Source: Brevundimonas sp. A19_0 (GTDB lineage Bacteria > Pseudomonadota > Alphaproteobacteria > Caulobacterales > Caulobacteraceae). Taken from it: 64,000 nucleotides of DNA. The stretch spans positions 114,010 through 178,009 of the forward strand of contig NZ_JAGHQP010000004.1 in the NCBI RefSeq assembly GCF_017744255.1, read 5' to 3'. Numbering within the stretch: position 1 is the first letter of the stretch; every line of letters starts with the position of its first letter. Below the pieces are notes generated by a model that worked only from the letters and a program-made list of their open reading frames with translations, had not been told where the DNA came from and did no database searches. Of the stretch, positions 52,911 through 61,783 are shown piece by piece. The position numbers and the translations under genes were made by a program.

Positions 52911-52978
52911 ATTGAATTGTAACGGCCCGGCGACCGCCACATTTTGGCCCATGTAAACAGTTACAGTAGAATTCAATT
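52911..52978. promoter_or_regulatory. Interrupted inverted repeat between hslV and the BLUF gene
   Basis: ATTGAATTGTAAC at 52911-52923 is the reverse complement of GTTACA...ATTCAAT, found at 52960-52976 with a five-base insertion. The spacing suits a dimeric regulator overlapping the divergent hslV and BLUF promoters. It is recognised by eye only. Confidence 0.4.
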
Positions 52979-53023
52979 CCGACAATTGCGCCTTGTCGCG
53001 CACATCCATTCCGCAGGACCTCT

Positions 53024-53452
53024 ATGCTTTATCGTCTCACCTATGTGAGCGACGCCATGGGCTCGCTCGGTACAAGCCTGTTGTCCATGGCTCACGTCCT
53101 CGGGGTGTCCGAGGTCAACAATCGCCGTGACCATCTGACGGGCGCGATCGCGATCGAGGCGGGCCACATCGTTCAGGTCATCGAGGGCACGCGTATCGAC
53201 ATCGACCGGCTCATGAACAGGCTGACGGGCGATCCCCGCCATGCGAACCTGCGCGTTCTGGCTGACCGCCCTGTGGCCGACCGCCTTTTCCAGGCGCCGA
53301 TGGCCCATTGCCATCTGGAGACATGGAACACGCGTCTCGATCTGGCCGACCTGTCGGAAGGCCGTATTGCCGTGGACCTCGCGGAATCCCTGCTGGCCGA
53401 ATGCGCCCGGGGTGAGGACGATTCGGCGGTGCGGACGGGAACCGACGGCTAG
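53024..53452 (+). CDS. BLUF-domain blue-light photoreceptor
   Basis: The 142-residue protein is almost entirely a BLUF domain: [10 protein letters not shown] (Tyr7), [14 protein letters not shown] (Asn33), and HIVQVIEG (Gln51), the residues that set up the flavin hydrogen-bond switch. A C-terminal helical tail of about 45 residues ([20 protein letters not shown]) could couple to a partner. It has no EAL or GGDEF output domain, so it must signal through a protein partner. It is divergent from hslV. No adjacent regulator is present. Confidence 0.87.
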   Translation: MLYRLTYVSDAMGSLGTSLLSMAHVLGVSEVNNRRDHLTGAIAIEAGHIVQVIEGTRIDIDRLMNRLTGDPRHANLRVLADRPVADRLFQAPMAHCHLETWNTRLDLADLSEGRIAVDLAESLLAECARGEDDSAVRTGTDG

Positions 53453-53501
53453 GGTTACCTTCGCTGTCGCCTGATGGACGGAAGCGTCCTAGACAGGCTG
53501 C

Positions 53502-54236
53502 GTGACCTTTTCCGAAGACGAGATCGAACGCTACGCCCGCCATCTGGTGCTCGCCGACGTCGGCGGCCCCGGCCAGCAGAGGCTCAAGGCCGCGCGCGTG
53601 CTGGTCGTGGGGATGGGCGGCGTCGGCGGCCCGGCGGCCCTCTATCTGGCAGCAGCCGGGGTCGGGACCCTGGGCCTGATCGACGACGACACGGTGGCCC
53701 TGTCCAACCTTCAGCGTCAGATCCAGTTCGATACGCCGGACATCGGCGCGCCCAAGGTCGCGGTCTCGGTCCGGCGACTGACGGCGCTCAACCCTCACGT
53801 CGACGTCCAGACCTTTGCCGAACGCCTCACCGAGGACAGCGCGGCGTCGCGTCTGGCCGGCTGGGATCTGGTGATCGACGGCACGGATGACTTCGACACC
53901 CGCATGGCGGTCAACGGGGCCTGTGTGGCCTCCGGCATTCCGCTGGTCTCAGGGGCCCTCGGCGCCTGGAGCGGACAGGTCGGGGTGTTCGAGGGGCGGC
54001 CCTGCTACCGCTGTCTGGTGCCCGAAGTGCCGCCCGATGCCGAAACCTGCGCCCGCGTTGGCGTGGTCGGCGCCCTGGCCGGTCTGGTCGGCAGTATGGC
54101 GGCGCTGGAAGCCATCAAGCGGGTGACCGGCGCGGGCCAGCCCCTGACCGGCCGTCTGTGGATCCATGACGCCCTGGCCGGGCGCAGTCGCACCGTTACG
54201 GTCACTGCGGACCCGACCTGCCCGGTGTGCGGCTGA
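53502..54236 (+). CDS. moeB: Molybdopterin-synthase adenylyltransferase
   Basis: This 244-residue E1-like enzyme starts at a GTG (TFSEDEIERYARHLVLADVG). The ATP-binding VLVVGMGGVGGPAALYLAAAG, IDDDTVALSNLQRQIQF and DGTDDFDTRMAVN are intact, and zinc ligands lie in CYRCLV and CPVCG. It adenylates the C-terminus of MoaD or, in ThiF-type members, ThiS. No rhodanese domain is attached. Which sulfur carrier it serves is not decided by the neighbourhood. Convergent with the S9 peptidase gene. Confidence 0.88.
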   Translation: MTFSEDEIERYARHLVLADVGGPGQQRLKAARVLVVGMGGVGGPAALYLAAAGVGTLGLIDDDTVALSNLQRQIQFDTPDIGAPKVAVSVRRLTALNPHVDVQTFAERLTEDSAASRLAGWDLVIDGTDDFDTRMAVNGACVASGIPLVSGALGAWSGQVGVFEGRPCYRCLVPEVPPDAETCARVGVVGALAGLVGSMAALEAIKRVTGAGQPLTGRLWIHDALAGRSRTVTVTADPTCPVCG

Positions 54237-54239
54237 AAA

Positions 54240-56285
54240 TCAGGCGAAGGCCTGTTTCAGCAGGACGATATAGCGTTCCAGCAGCTCCTGCTCCTTCGCG
54301 GCCGGCCAGTCGGCGTGTCCGGCATCCTCGACCTCGATCAGCTCGGCCGTCTTGCCCGCCCGGTCCAGCGCCTCCTTCATGCGGCGCGATTCGACGACCG
54401 GCACGACGGGATCGTCGACGCCATGCACCAGCAGGACCGGACAGGCGATCTCGGCCGCCCGCCTGCGGGGCGAGGCCGAGGCCAGTTCGGTCTCCATCGT
54501 CGCCGGATCGCCGATGCGTTTGGTCCAGAAGTCATAGACCAGCCGCCCTTCGGTATCGTCCTCGCGGCGCTCCCATTCCAGCATCTCAAGCAGGTCTGCG
54601 ACGCCACAGATGGCGATGGCCGCCTTGTACAGGTCGGGCCGCCGCACAGCCCCCATCAGGGCCGCATAGCCGCCGTAGCTTGACCCCATGATCGCCACGC
54701 GGTTCGCGTCCAGCCCTTTCAGGGCGATGGCATGATCGATGGCGTCCTCGACGTCTTCTTGCATGCGGTCGCCCCATCGGCCCCACCCTTCGCGCGCAAA
54801 GGCCATTCCGTAGCCGCCCGAGCCGCGGAAATTGGGCCGCAGCACCCACCAGCCCTGGGCGGCCAGCACCTGCACCTGACGGTCCCAGGTCCGCAGGTCA
54901 CGGACCTCGGGGCCCCCGTGCGGCAGCACCACCAGCGGGCCGGGCCGGCCTCCGGGGGGGGCGGTCAGATAGGCCTCGATCGAGGCCCCGTCGCGCGTCG
55001 TCACCTTCAGGGTGTCGGTCAGGCCCAGCCGCTCGAAGTCGAGCGGGCGAATGGCGCCCAGATTGACCACGGCCCGGGCCTGGCGGTCATAGAAATACCA
55101 GGCCCCCGGCTCGCGCGGCCCGGTCACGCCCACCACCATCCGGTTATGATCGCGGCTGAGATCGTTCAGATAGACGTCGCAGTCATTGTCCATGAAGGCG
55201 TTCAGCGCCCGGTGGTGCGCGCCCAGCGAGGCATCGACGAAGTCATACTCCAGCCGCTCGCCATAGAAGGCTGCCGCCACATAGCGGCCGGCGGCGTCCG
55301 TCACGCCATGCATGACGTCCCGGCCGTCGCGCCGGGCCATGGGGGTGCCCATGCCGAGCGTCGTCAGGTCCATTTCACGGACAGCCATGGTGTCCTCGCC
55401 GTCCACGCGCGCGGTGACCAGAATGGTGCCGGGCGTGTCGCCCTCGCCTACCCATTCGAACTCCGGCAGGTCGCCGATCCGGTTGCGGCGGATCGGTCGC
55501 CAGGCGCTGGAGCCGGGGGTGCGCCCGGACACGGTCAGAACGGTGCCGCGCGGGTTGACGTCATAGCGGATCACCGGAACCCCGCCCTGGGTCTCCCAGC
55601 CGATGGTGCCGGAACTGCCGCGCTCGATCCGGTCGGCGGCCCCGGTGGCGACATTGACCCTGTGCAGACCGAGCATGCCGTCGCGTTCCCACGCCGCCAT
55701 CAGCACATGGCCGGGGTCGTTGCGCAGCAGGTCCACCACATAGCCGAGGTCGCGGGACGCGCGCAGCCGGCGCCGGTCATCCTGGAACATTACGGCCATC
55801 TCGCCCGTCACGGCGCTGACCGACAGCAGGCGCTTGGACGTCACCTCCTGGGCGGAGGTCCGGCGGTTGGAGCCGGTCACAGCCTGCGGACCGACCTTGA
55901 CCGTGACGGCGACCCGCACCAGCAGGTGCTCGTCATTGGCCCATTCCAGGCCCTCGACCTCGGTGGGGCCCAGGTCGATGCGCTTGCGCTGGCCTTCGGG
56001 ATCGTTGGCGTCCAGCACGTCGATGACGCCATGCGGCTCCTCCTCGGTCCCCAGCTGGTCCAGCACGGCAATCAGCGTCCCGCCCGGCGACAGGGTCGCC
56101 GCGCGGGTACGGGCGGGGGTGAAGAAGGCGTCGACGGGGTAGGGCGTGACACTCTGCCGCCGGCTTGCGGCCCGCGCCATCTCTGGCCGCAGCCCCAGCA
56201 GGCCGACGCCGCCCAACCCCGCAGCTGTGGCCAGCAGCCGACGTCGCGACAGGACCGCAAGGGTCGTCACACCTCTGGATTTCAT
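54240..56285 (-). CDS. S9-family prolyl oligopeptidase-like peptidase with Tat signal
   Basis: This 681-residue secreted serine peptidase opens with a twin-arginine signal: SRRRLLATAAGLGGVGLLGL and cleavage near ARAAS. An N-terminal beta-propeller (about residues 45-420) precedes an alpha/beta-hydrolase domain with VVLPHGGPEVRD, the nucleophile in AIMGSSYGGYAALMGAV, the Asp in LVHGVDDPVVPV, and the His in DAGHADWPAAKEQ. It would cleave short peptides in the periplasm. The ATG at 56285 has GGGGGGAAAG just upstream; an earlier in-frame ATG at 56330 has no such site. Confidence 0.9.
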   Translation of the reverse strand: MKSRGVTTLAVLSRRRLLATAAGLGGVGLLGLRPEMARAASRRQSVTPYPVDAFFTPARTRAATLSPGGTLIAVLDQLGTEEEPHGVIDVLDANDPEGQRKRIDLGPTEVEGLEWANDEHLLVRVAVTVKVGPQAVTGSNRRTSAQEVTSKRLLSVSAVTGEMAVMFQDDRRRLRASRDLGYVVDLLRNDPGHVLMAAWERDGMLGLHRVNVATGAADRIERGSSGTIGWETQGGVPVIRYDVNPRGTVLTVSGRTPGSSAWRPIRRNRIGDLPEFEWVGEGDTPGTILVTARVDGEDTMAVREMDLTTLGMGTPMARRDGRDVMHGVTDAAGRYVAAAFYGERLEYDFVDASLGAHHRALNAFMDNDCDVYLNDLSRDHNRMVVGVTGPREPGAWYFYDRQARAVVNLGAIRPLDFERLGLTDTLKVTTRDGASIEAYLTAPPGGRPGPLVVLPHGGPEVRDLRTWDRQVQVLAAQGWWVLRPNFRGSGGYGMAFAREGWGRWGDRMQEDVEDAIDHAIALKGLDANRVAIMGSSYGGYAALMGAVRRPDLYKAAIAICGVADLLEMLEWERREDDTEGRLVYDFWTKRIGDPATMETELASASPRRRAAEIACPVLLVHGVDDPVVPVVESRRMKEALDRAGKTAELIEVEDAGHADWPAAKEQELLERYIVLLKQAFA

Positions 56286-56343
56286 CAACTTTCCCCCCAA
56301 GCAACCGGGGAAATCGACCACGCAGGCCAAGGGGCGTCAAGCG

Positions 56344-57330
56344 TTACAGCATGGCCGGAATGACGCGATCGGGCGGTCTGTGGCCATTCTGGAACGTCAT
56401 GATGTTGGCGATCACGCGCTCGCCCATGTCCTGGCGGGACTCGAGAGTCGCCGAGCCCAGATGCGGCATCAGGACCACCTCGGGCCGGTTCAGCAGCCGG
56501 GGATGGACCACGGGTTCCTGTTCGAACACGTCGAGACCGACCCCACCCAGCGCCGACCGACCGACCACCTCTGCGAGGGCAGCCTCGTCGATCAGCTCGC
56601 CGCGGGCCGTGTTGATCAGGATGGCATGCGTCGCCAGCAAGCCCAGGCGCCGGGCATCCATAAGATGGTGGGTCTCGCGCGTCGCCGGACAGTTCAGCGA
56701 AACAATATCCATACGGGGCAGCATGTCGTCGAGGTCATCCCAGTACGTCGCCTGGAGATCCTCCACGACCATCGGGCTGAGGGGTTTGCGGTTGTGGTAG
56801 TGCACCTGCATGCCGAACGCCCGGGCCCGCCGCGCCAGGGCCTGGCCGATCCGGCCCATGCCGACGATGCCCAGTCGCTTGCCCCACAGCTTGCGACCGC
56901 ACATCCAGGTCGGTGTCCAGCCCGAGAATTCCCCTTTCTGCACAACGCCGGCCCCCTCCACCAGACGCCGGCTGACCGCGAGGATCAGCCCCATGGCCAG
57001 ATCGGCCGTGTCCTCGGTCAGGACCCCCGGGGTATTGGTGACAATCAGCCCGCGCCCGACCGCCGCCTCGACGTCGATATGGTCGACGCCCGCGCCGAAA
57101 TTGGCGATCATTTTCAGGGACTCACCGGCCTTCCCGATCAAGTCTGCATCGATCCGGTCGGTGATGGTGGGCACCAGTACATCGGCCCGGCCGACGGCAT
57201 CCTCCAGCGCTGAGCGGTCGAACGGCTGGTCCTTGAGGTTCAGCTCGGTGTCGAAAAGCTCCCGAAGGCGCGTCTCCACCGCGTCCGACAGGCGTCTGGT
57301 TAACACGACCTTAAGTCTGCGGCTCGACAT
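56344..57330 (-). CDS. D-isomer-specific 2-hydroxyacid dehydrogenase (glyoxylate reductase-like)
   Basis: This 328-residue enzyme starts LKVVLTRRLSDAVETRL and has IANFGAGVDHIDVEAA, VTNTPGVLTEDTADLAMGLIL, the NAD(P)-binding GKRLGIVGMGRIGQALARRA, INTARGELIDEAAL, the Arg-Glu-His catalytic set in NTARGELID, GVGLDVFEQEPVVHP and LMPHLGSATLESR. An Arg rather than an acidic residue after strand 2 (HYHNRKP) suggests NADPH preference. The ATG at 57330 is divergent from the SH3-domain gene by only 34 bases, so the intergenic space is very short. It converts glyoxylate or hydroxypyruvate; the exact substrate is inferred. Confidence 0.9.
   Translation of the reverse strand: MSSRRLKVVLTRRLSDAVETRLRELFDTELNLKDQPFDRSALEDAVGRADVLVPTITDRIDADLIGKAGESLKMIANFGAGVDHIDVEAAVGRGLIVTNTPGVLTEDTADLAMGLILAVSRRLVEGAGVVQKGEFSGWTPTWMCGRKLWGKRLGIVGMGRIGQALARRARAFGMQVHYHNRKPLSPMVVEDLQATYWDDLDDMLPRMDIVSLNCPATRETHHLMDARRLGLLATHAILINTARGELIDEAALAEVVGRSALGGVGLDVFEQEPVVHPRLLNRPEVVLMPHLGSATLESRQDMGERVIANIMTFQNGHRPPDRVIPAML
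57300..57314 (+). promoter_or_regulatory. CtrA-type TTAA-N7-TTAA motif
   Basis: TTAACACGACCTTAA is an exact match to the CtrA cell-cycle regulator consensus (TTAA-N7-TTAA) of Caulobacterales. It lies inside the first codons of the dehydrogenase and 51 bases upstream of the SH3-domain ATG, where a promoter would be expected. A single occurrence could be chance, since no other such match was noticed in the intergenic regions. Confidence 0.45.
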
Positions 57331-57364
57331 TGGCGGGACTTTGAATCCGGAGGACAGGAGCGGA

Positions 57365-57952
57365 ATGGAAAGGGTGTCTAGCAAACCCCGGACCCGAGGC
57401 CAAAGGGGGCGCCGGATCGCGGGCGTCACCGCGACCGCACTTGGCCTGTTCCTGATGCTGTCCGCCCAGGCCACGCGGCCCGACGGGCGGCCGACTCCCA
57501 GCAGCTATCCCGTGCCGCGCTGGATCACGCTGAAGGCCAATGAGGTCCACGCCCGAAAGGGCCCCGGCCTCGACCATGAAATCCTCTGGACCTACCGCGT
57601 GGCCGGCCTGCCGGTGCAGGTGGTCGCCGAGACGTTCGAATGGCGCAAGATCTGTGATCCGGAGGGTTCGCTGGTCTGGGTTCACCGCAGCACCACCTCG
57701 GGGCGCCGCACCGTGCTGAACACCGGCGAGGCGGCGATCGAGGTACGTACGGGCCGTCGCGACGATGCCGGCGTGCGCGCAAGGCTCTCGCCCCATGCCC
57801 TGGTGCCCGTCACCGGCTGCGAGGAGGGCTGGTGCGAGGTGCGCTCGGGTCGCGTGCGCGGCTGGGTGCGCGAGGCCGCCGTGTTCGGCACCCAGAGCGA
57901 GCCCCTGTGCGAGGCCAACCGCCCCGCGGGCCCGGCGCCCGGCCGCCGCTGA
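57365..57952 (+). CDS. SH3-domain (SH3b) secreted or membrane-anchored protein
   Basis: The 195-residue product has an N-terminal hydrophobic stretch ([18 protein letters not shown]) as signal or anchor, then two SH3b units: [30 protein letters not shown] style repeat with [15 protein letters not shown], and [21 protein letters not shown] with [18 protein letters not shown]. Such proteins bind cell-wall or other ligands in the periplasm. AGGAG precedes the ATG at 57365. It is divergent from the 2-hydroxyacid dehydrogenase and 80 bases from fabA. Confidence 0.82.
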   Translation: MERVSSKPRTRGQRGRRIAGVTATALGLFLMLSAQATRPDGRPTPSSYPVPRWITLKANEVHARKGPGLDHEILWTYRVAGLPVQVVAETFEWRKICDPEGSLVWVHRSTTSGRRTVLNTGEAAIEVRTGRRDDAGVRARLSPHALVPVTGCEEGWCEVRSGRVRGWVREAAVFGTQSEPLCEANRPAGPAPGRR

Positions 57953-58032
57953 GCCCGTCCGGCATCAAGCCTTGCCGGTTGACCGGGGCGATTTCACGTG
58001 CCACGCCCGCCGCTCAGCATACGGAGGCCGTC

Positions 58033-58572
58033 TTGAGCCAGTTTGAACGCCAGTCTTCCTATGATTACGAGGCCCTGCTGGCCTCGGGCCGGGGTGAGCT
58101 TTTCGGGCCGGGCAATGCCCAGCTGCCGGCCCCGCCGATGCTGATGTTCGACCGTATCACCCGGATCAGCGACGACGGCGGCGTGCACGGCAAGGGCTAT
58201 GTCGAGGCCGAGCTGGACGTCAATCCGGACCTCTGGTTCTTCAAATGCCACTTCATCGGCGACCCGGTCATGCCGGGCTGCCTCGGACTGGATGCCATGT
58301 GGCAGCTGGTCGGCTTCTACCTCGGCTGGATCGGGGGCCCCGGCAAGGGCCGCGCTCTCGGTGTGGGCGAGGTCAAGTTCACCGGCCAGGTCCAGCCCGA
58401 CGTGAAGAAGGTCGTCTACAAGATCGACCTGAAGCGGGTCATCAATCGCCGGCTGGTCATGGGAATCGCCGACGGGGTTCTCGAAGCCGATGGAACGCCT
58501 ATCTATACGGCGACGGACATGCGGGTTGGTCTGTTCGGCGGCCAGGACACCAAGGCCGCTCCGGCGGAATAA
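58033..58572 (+). CDS. fabA: 3-hydroxydecanoyl-ACP dehydratase/isomerase
   Basis: This 179-residue hotdog-fold enzyme introduces the double bond in anaerobic unsaturated fatty acid synthesis. [33 protein letters not shown] (catalytic His and Asp), [22 protein letters not shown] and [13 protein letters not shown] are typical. The start is a TTG at 58033 with GGAGG 5 bases upstream; no ATG or GTG in frame lies near the conserved N-terminus ([15 protein letters not shown]). fabB follows 66 bases later on the same strand, a standard fabAB arrangement. Confidence 0.95.
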   Translation: MSQFERQSSYDYEALLASGRGELFGPGNAQLPAPPMLMFDRITRISDDGGVHGKGYVEAELDVNPDLWFFKCHFIGDPVMPGCLGLDAMWQLVGFYLGWIGGPGKGRALGVGEVKFTGQVQPDVKKVVYKIDLKRVINRRLVMGIADGVLEADGTPIYTATDMRVGLFGGQDTKAAPAE

Positions 58573-58638
58573 CCCGAGACCCAGGATCGCGGACAACGCG
58601 GCGACAGATCGGACAGGACCAGGAAAGCAAGAACCACA

Positions 58639-59856
58639 ATGCGGCGCGTCGTAGTTACAGGATTGGGTATCGTCTCCTCGATCGGGACCGGTGCGGCCGC
58701 CGTCACCGAGTCCCTTCGCCATGCCCGCTCGGGCGTGGTCGCGGCCCCCGACCACGCGGCGCACGGATTCCGCAGCCAGGTCTGGGCCCCGCCGCAGGTC
58801 GGCGACTGGACCCAGCTGGTCGACCGCCGCGCGGCGCGCTTCCTCGCGGACGGCACGGCCTGGGCGCACATCGCCTTTGAGGAAGCCCTGGCCTCCAGCG
58901 GCATGACGGCGGACGAGATCAAGGACGACCGCATCGGCCTTATCGTCGGCGAGGGCGGGCCCTCGACGCGCGTGATCCTCGAAGCGGCCCAGACCACGAT
59001 CGAAAAGGGTTCGCCCAAGCGCATCGGACCGTTCGCCGTGCCCAAGGCCATGGCGTCCGGGCCCTCGGCCGTCCTGGCCACCTGGTTCGAGATGAAGGGC
59101 ATCAACTATTCGATCAGCTCGGCCTGTGCGACCAGCGCCCATTGCATCGGCGCGGCCGCCGAACAGATTGCCTGGGGCAAGCAGGACGTGGTGTTCGCCG
59201 GTGGCTGCGAGGACATTCACTGGTCAATGTCGAACCTGTTCGATGCCATGGGCGCCATGTCGTCCAACTTCAACGACACGCCGTCGGTCGCCTCGCGGGC
59301 CTATGACAAGGACCGCGACGGCTTCGTCATCGCCGGCGGGGCGGGCATTGTGGTGCTGGAAGAGTATGAGCGGGCGAAGGCGCGCGGCGCGACCATCCTG
59401 GCCGAAGTGACAGGCTATGGCGCCAATTCCGACGGCTATGACATGGTCGCGCCTTCGGGAGAGGGCGCCGAGCGCTGCATGAAGATCGCGCTGGAAATGG
59501 CCGGCAATCCCCGGATCGACTACCTCAACCCGCACGGCACCTCGACGCCGGTGGGGGACTCCAAGGAGATGGGCGCCGTCCGCAATGTGTTCGGCGACCA
59601 GTTGCCGATGATCTCCTCGACCAAATCCCTGACCGGCCACAGCCTGGGCGCCGCCGGCGCCCAGGAGGCGATCTACTGCCTGCTGATGATGCAGAACAAT
59701 TTCGCCTGCGAGAGCGCGCACATCGAAACCCTCGACCCAGAGTTCGAGGGCATGCCGATCCTGCGCGAGCGGCACGACGGCGCGCTGACCCACGTCATGT
59801 CCAACTCGTTCGGTTTTGGCGGCACCAACGGCACCCTGATCCTGTCGAAGGTCTGA
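58639..59856 (+). CDS. fabB: 3-oxoacyl-ACP synthase I
   Basis: This 405-residue condensing enzyme elongates unsaturated acyl-ACP with malonyl-[21 protein letters not shown], the active Cys in [14 protein letters not shown], the two His in [14 protein letters not shown] and [16 protein letters not shown], and [13 protein letters not shown] match FabB. ATG at 58639 with AGGAAAG upstream. It is paired with fabA. A convergent gene of unknown function abuts its stop by 4 bases. Confidence 0.96.
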   Translation: MRRVVVTGLGIVSSIGTGAAAVTESLRHARSGVVAAPDHAAHGFRSQVWAPPQVGDWTQLVDRRAARFLADGTAWAHIAFEEALASSGMTADEIKDDRIGLIVGEGGPSTRVILEAAQTTIEKGSPKRIGPFAVPKAMASGPSAVLATWFEMKGINYSISSACATSAHCIGAAAEQIAWGKQDVVFAGGCEDIHWSMSNLFDAMGAMSSNFNDTPSVASRAYDKDRDGFVIAGGAGIVVLEEYERAKARGATILAEVTGYGANSDGYDMVAPSGEGAERCMKIALEMAGNPRIDYLNPHGTSTPVGDSKEMGAVRNVFGDQLPMISSTKSLTGHSLGAAGAQEAIYCLLMMQNNFACESAHIETLDPEFEGMPILRERHDGALTHVMSNSFGFGGTNGTLILSKV

Positions 59857-59860
59857 GCAG

Positions 59861-60367
59861 CTACCAGCCGCTCTCGGCCCCGGCGGCGGTGATGCATCCG
59901 GCCATCGCGCCAAGGTCGCGGTTGAACTCCGTCGCACTGGCATAGGCGAGGGAGCCGGGATTGACGGAGATTGTCTGCACCTCGGCGCGGTGATCCTCGC
60001 CGCCGATGCCGATGCACCGGACCGAGGGCATCGGTCCTTCGCCGATCACCACGACCACATGCACCGGCATCACTTCACGCAGGTTCTGGTCCGCCAGATG
60101 GTAGCGCACGCAGTGGACGGCGCCGGACAGGGTGCTGTCCGCACAGCGCTCCAGACTGCCCGGTTCGATCTGCGAGGGCTGATACTCAAACCAGGCCGAA
60201 GGTTCTCCTGCGCTGTCGACCAGACCCTGAACATAGCGGCTGTCGCCATGGGTGGTGGCGTCGAGGGGCAGAACCTCGATCGCGACCGGCAGGCGAGGGG
60301 GCGGAGCGGCCGCGGCTGTGCCAAGGACAAGGAGGGCGGCCGCGGACAAGCCAAAGGGAACGCGCAT
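59861..60367 (-). CDS. Hypothetical secreted protein
   Basis: From the ATG at 60367 the 168 residues start with a signal peptide (MRVPFGLSAAALLVLGTAAA) and contain several conserved Cys (RCADSTLSGAVHC, RCIGIGG, AGCITAAG) that may form disulfides. LPVAIEVLPLDATTHG and VMPVHVVVVIGEG form beta-rich stretches. No family is recognised. It would act in the periplasm. It lies antisense within the usual fabA-fabB-fabI neighbourhood. Confidence 0.6.
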   Translation of the reverse strand: MRVPFGLSAAALLVLGTAAAAPPPRLPVAIEVLPLDATTHGDSRYVQGLVDSAGEPSAWFEYQPSQIEPGSLERCADSTLSGAVHCVRYHLADQNLREVMPVHVVVVIGEGPMPSVRCIGIGGEDHRAEVQTISVNPGSLAYASATEFNRDLGAMAGCITAAGAESGW

Positions 60368-60518
60368 GATGCTGAAGCCTTTCTCTGGCGGGCGCAGGAC
60401 CCGGCGATCTGACCCTAGCCAGCACACCGCCGCCGCGCCAATCTACCAGACCTGACTATGCCGGAGATCACCCCTGACACCTCCTGAGTCCTACATCCTG
60501 TTCCTGCTCGGCCTCGGC

Positions 60519-61712
60519 GTGGTCGTGCTGATGGTGTCCTGGGCCCCGGTCGGCCTCAAGAAGACGCCGCTCACGCTCGCCATCGTCTGCGTCCTGCTGG
60601 GCATTGCCGTGTTCAGCGTCGGCGCGTTGAACTTCAATCCGGACCCCCGGACCTGGGACACGCTGACCGAGCGGGTGACCGAGGTGGTGGTGATCATCAG
60701 CCTGATGGGGGCGGGGCTCAAGCTCGACCGGTCACTGGGCTGGCGGGCGTGGGGCTCGACCTGGCGGTTGCTGGCCATCGCCATGCCGCTGACCATCCTC
60801 GGCGTGATGGCGCTGGGCCTGTACGGCCTTGGCTTCTCGCTGGCGATGGCCCTGCTGCTCGGCGCCTCGCTGGCCCCCACAGATCCGGTACTCGCCGCCG
60901 ACGTCCAGGTCGGTCCGCCCAAGTCGGGTGATGAGGACGAGGTCCGCTTCGGCCTGACGTCCGAGGCCGGGCTGAACGATTCTCTCGCCTTTCCCTTTGT
61001 CCACCTGGCCATTCTGGTGTCGCTGGGCGGGCTGGCCTCGACCGCGGCCCTGACCGACTGGTTCGCCATCAAGGTGGTGTGGAAACTGCTGGCCGGCGCC
61101 GGCGTGGGCTTCCTCGTCGGCAAGGGTTTGGGCTGGCTGATCTTCGCCAGTGAAAAGGCGGGCCTGTCGCGTCTGGGCGACGGTCTGGTGGCGCTGGCCG
61201 CCACCTTCATCGCCTATGCGGTGGCCGAGGTGGCCCATGGGTACGGCTTCCTCGCCGTCTTCGTCTGCGGGGTGACCATCCGCGCCTGGGAGCGGGACAA
61301 TGACTTCCACAAGGAGATGCACCATTTCGCCGATCAGTTCGAACGGCTGCTGATCATGCTGGTGCTGGTGCTGTTCGGCGGGGCGATCGCCAACGGCCTG
61401 ATGGACTCCCTGACGTGGACCGATGCCGCGATCGGTCTGGCCATCCTGCTGGTCGTGCGGCCGGTCGCCGGGATGATCGCCATGATCGGCTCGCCCGAGC
61501 CCTTCCGCGACCGGCTGCTGATGGCCTTCCTCGGCATCCGCGGCATCGGCTCGGTCTATTATGTCGCCTATGGCATCAACCATGGAGACTTCGGCTCCAG
61601 CGAGCGGCTGTGGTCCATTCTGGGCTTTGTCATCCTCGCCTCCATCGTCATCCATGGCGTGACCGCCAATCCCCTGCTCGAGCGGTTGCGGCGCTGGCGC
61701 GCGGTGGACTGA
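60519..61712 (+). CDS. Cation:proton antiporter (CPA1-type Na+/H+ antiporter), start uncertain
   Basis: This 397-residue protein has about 11 membrane segments with LGASLAPTDPVLAADVQVG, TSEAGLNDSLAFPFVHL (the Asp pair of CPA exchangers), FVCGVTIRAWERDNDFHKEM and FLGIRGIGSVYYVAYG. It would exchange Na+ or K+ for protons across the inner membrane. The first start codon in frame is the GTG at 60519, but codons for PPESYILFLLGLG lie in frame just upstream, as expected of the family N-terminus, with only a CTG (60474) as possible start. An ATG at 60458 is off by one frame. The upstream start is therefore either unusual or frameshifted. Confidence 0.85.
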   Translation: MVVLMVSWAPVGLKKTPLTLAIVCVLLGIAVFSVGALNFNPDPRTWDTLTERVTEVVVIISLMGAGLKLDRSLGWRAWGSTWRLLAIAMPLTILGVMALGLYGLGFSLAMALLLGASLAPTDPVLAADVQVGPPKSGDEDEVRFGLTSEAGLNDSLAFPFVHLAILVSLGGLASTAALTDWFAIKVVWKLLAGAGVGFLVGKGLGWLIFASEKAGLSRLGDGLVALAATFIAYAVAEVAHGYGFLAVFVCGVTIRAWERDNDFHKEMHHFADQFERLLIMLVLVLFGGAIANGLMDSLTWTDAAIGLAILLVVRPVAGMIAMIGSPEPFRDRLLMAFLGIRGIGSVYYVAYGINHGDFGSSERLWSILGFVILASIVIHGVTANPLLERLRRWRAVD

Positions 61713-61783
61713 CGGCAAACAGGTGCTTTTCCCCGGGCGGAGGCCCTGCTAACCCTCCCACCCTGATTTCCGAGGAGACGACC

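Noticed and set aside
54732..56363. Long plus-strand frame opposite the S9 peptidase
   Set aside because: Repetitive His/Gly/Ala-rich composition with no domain, wholly antisense to a gene with a clear catalytic triad and Tat signal.
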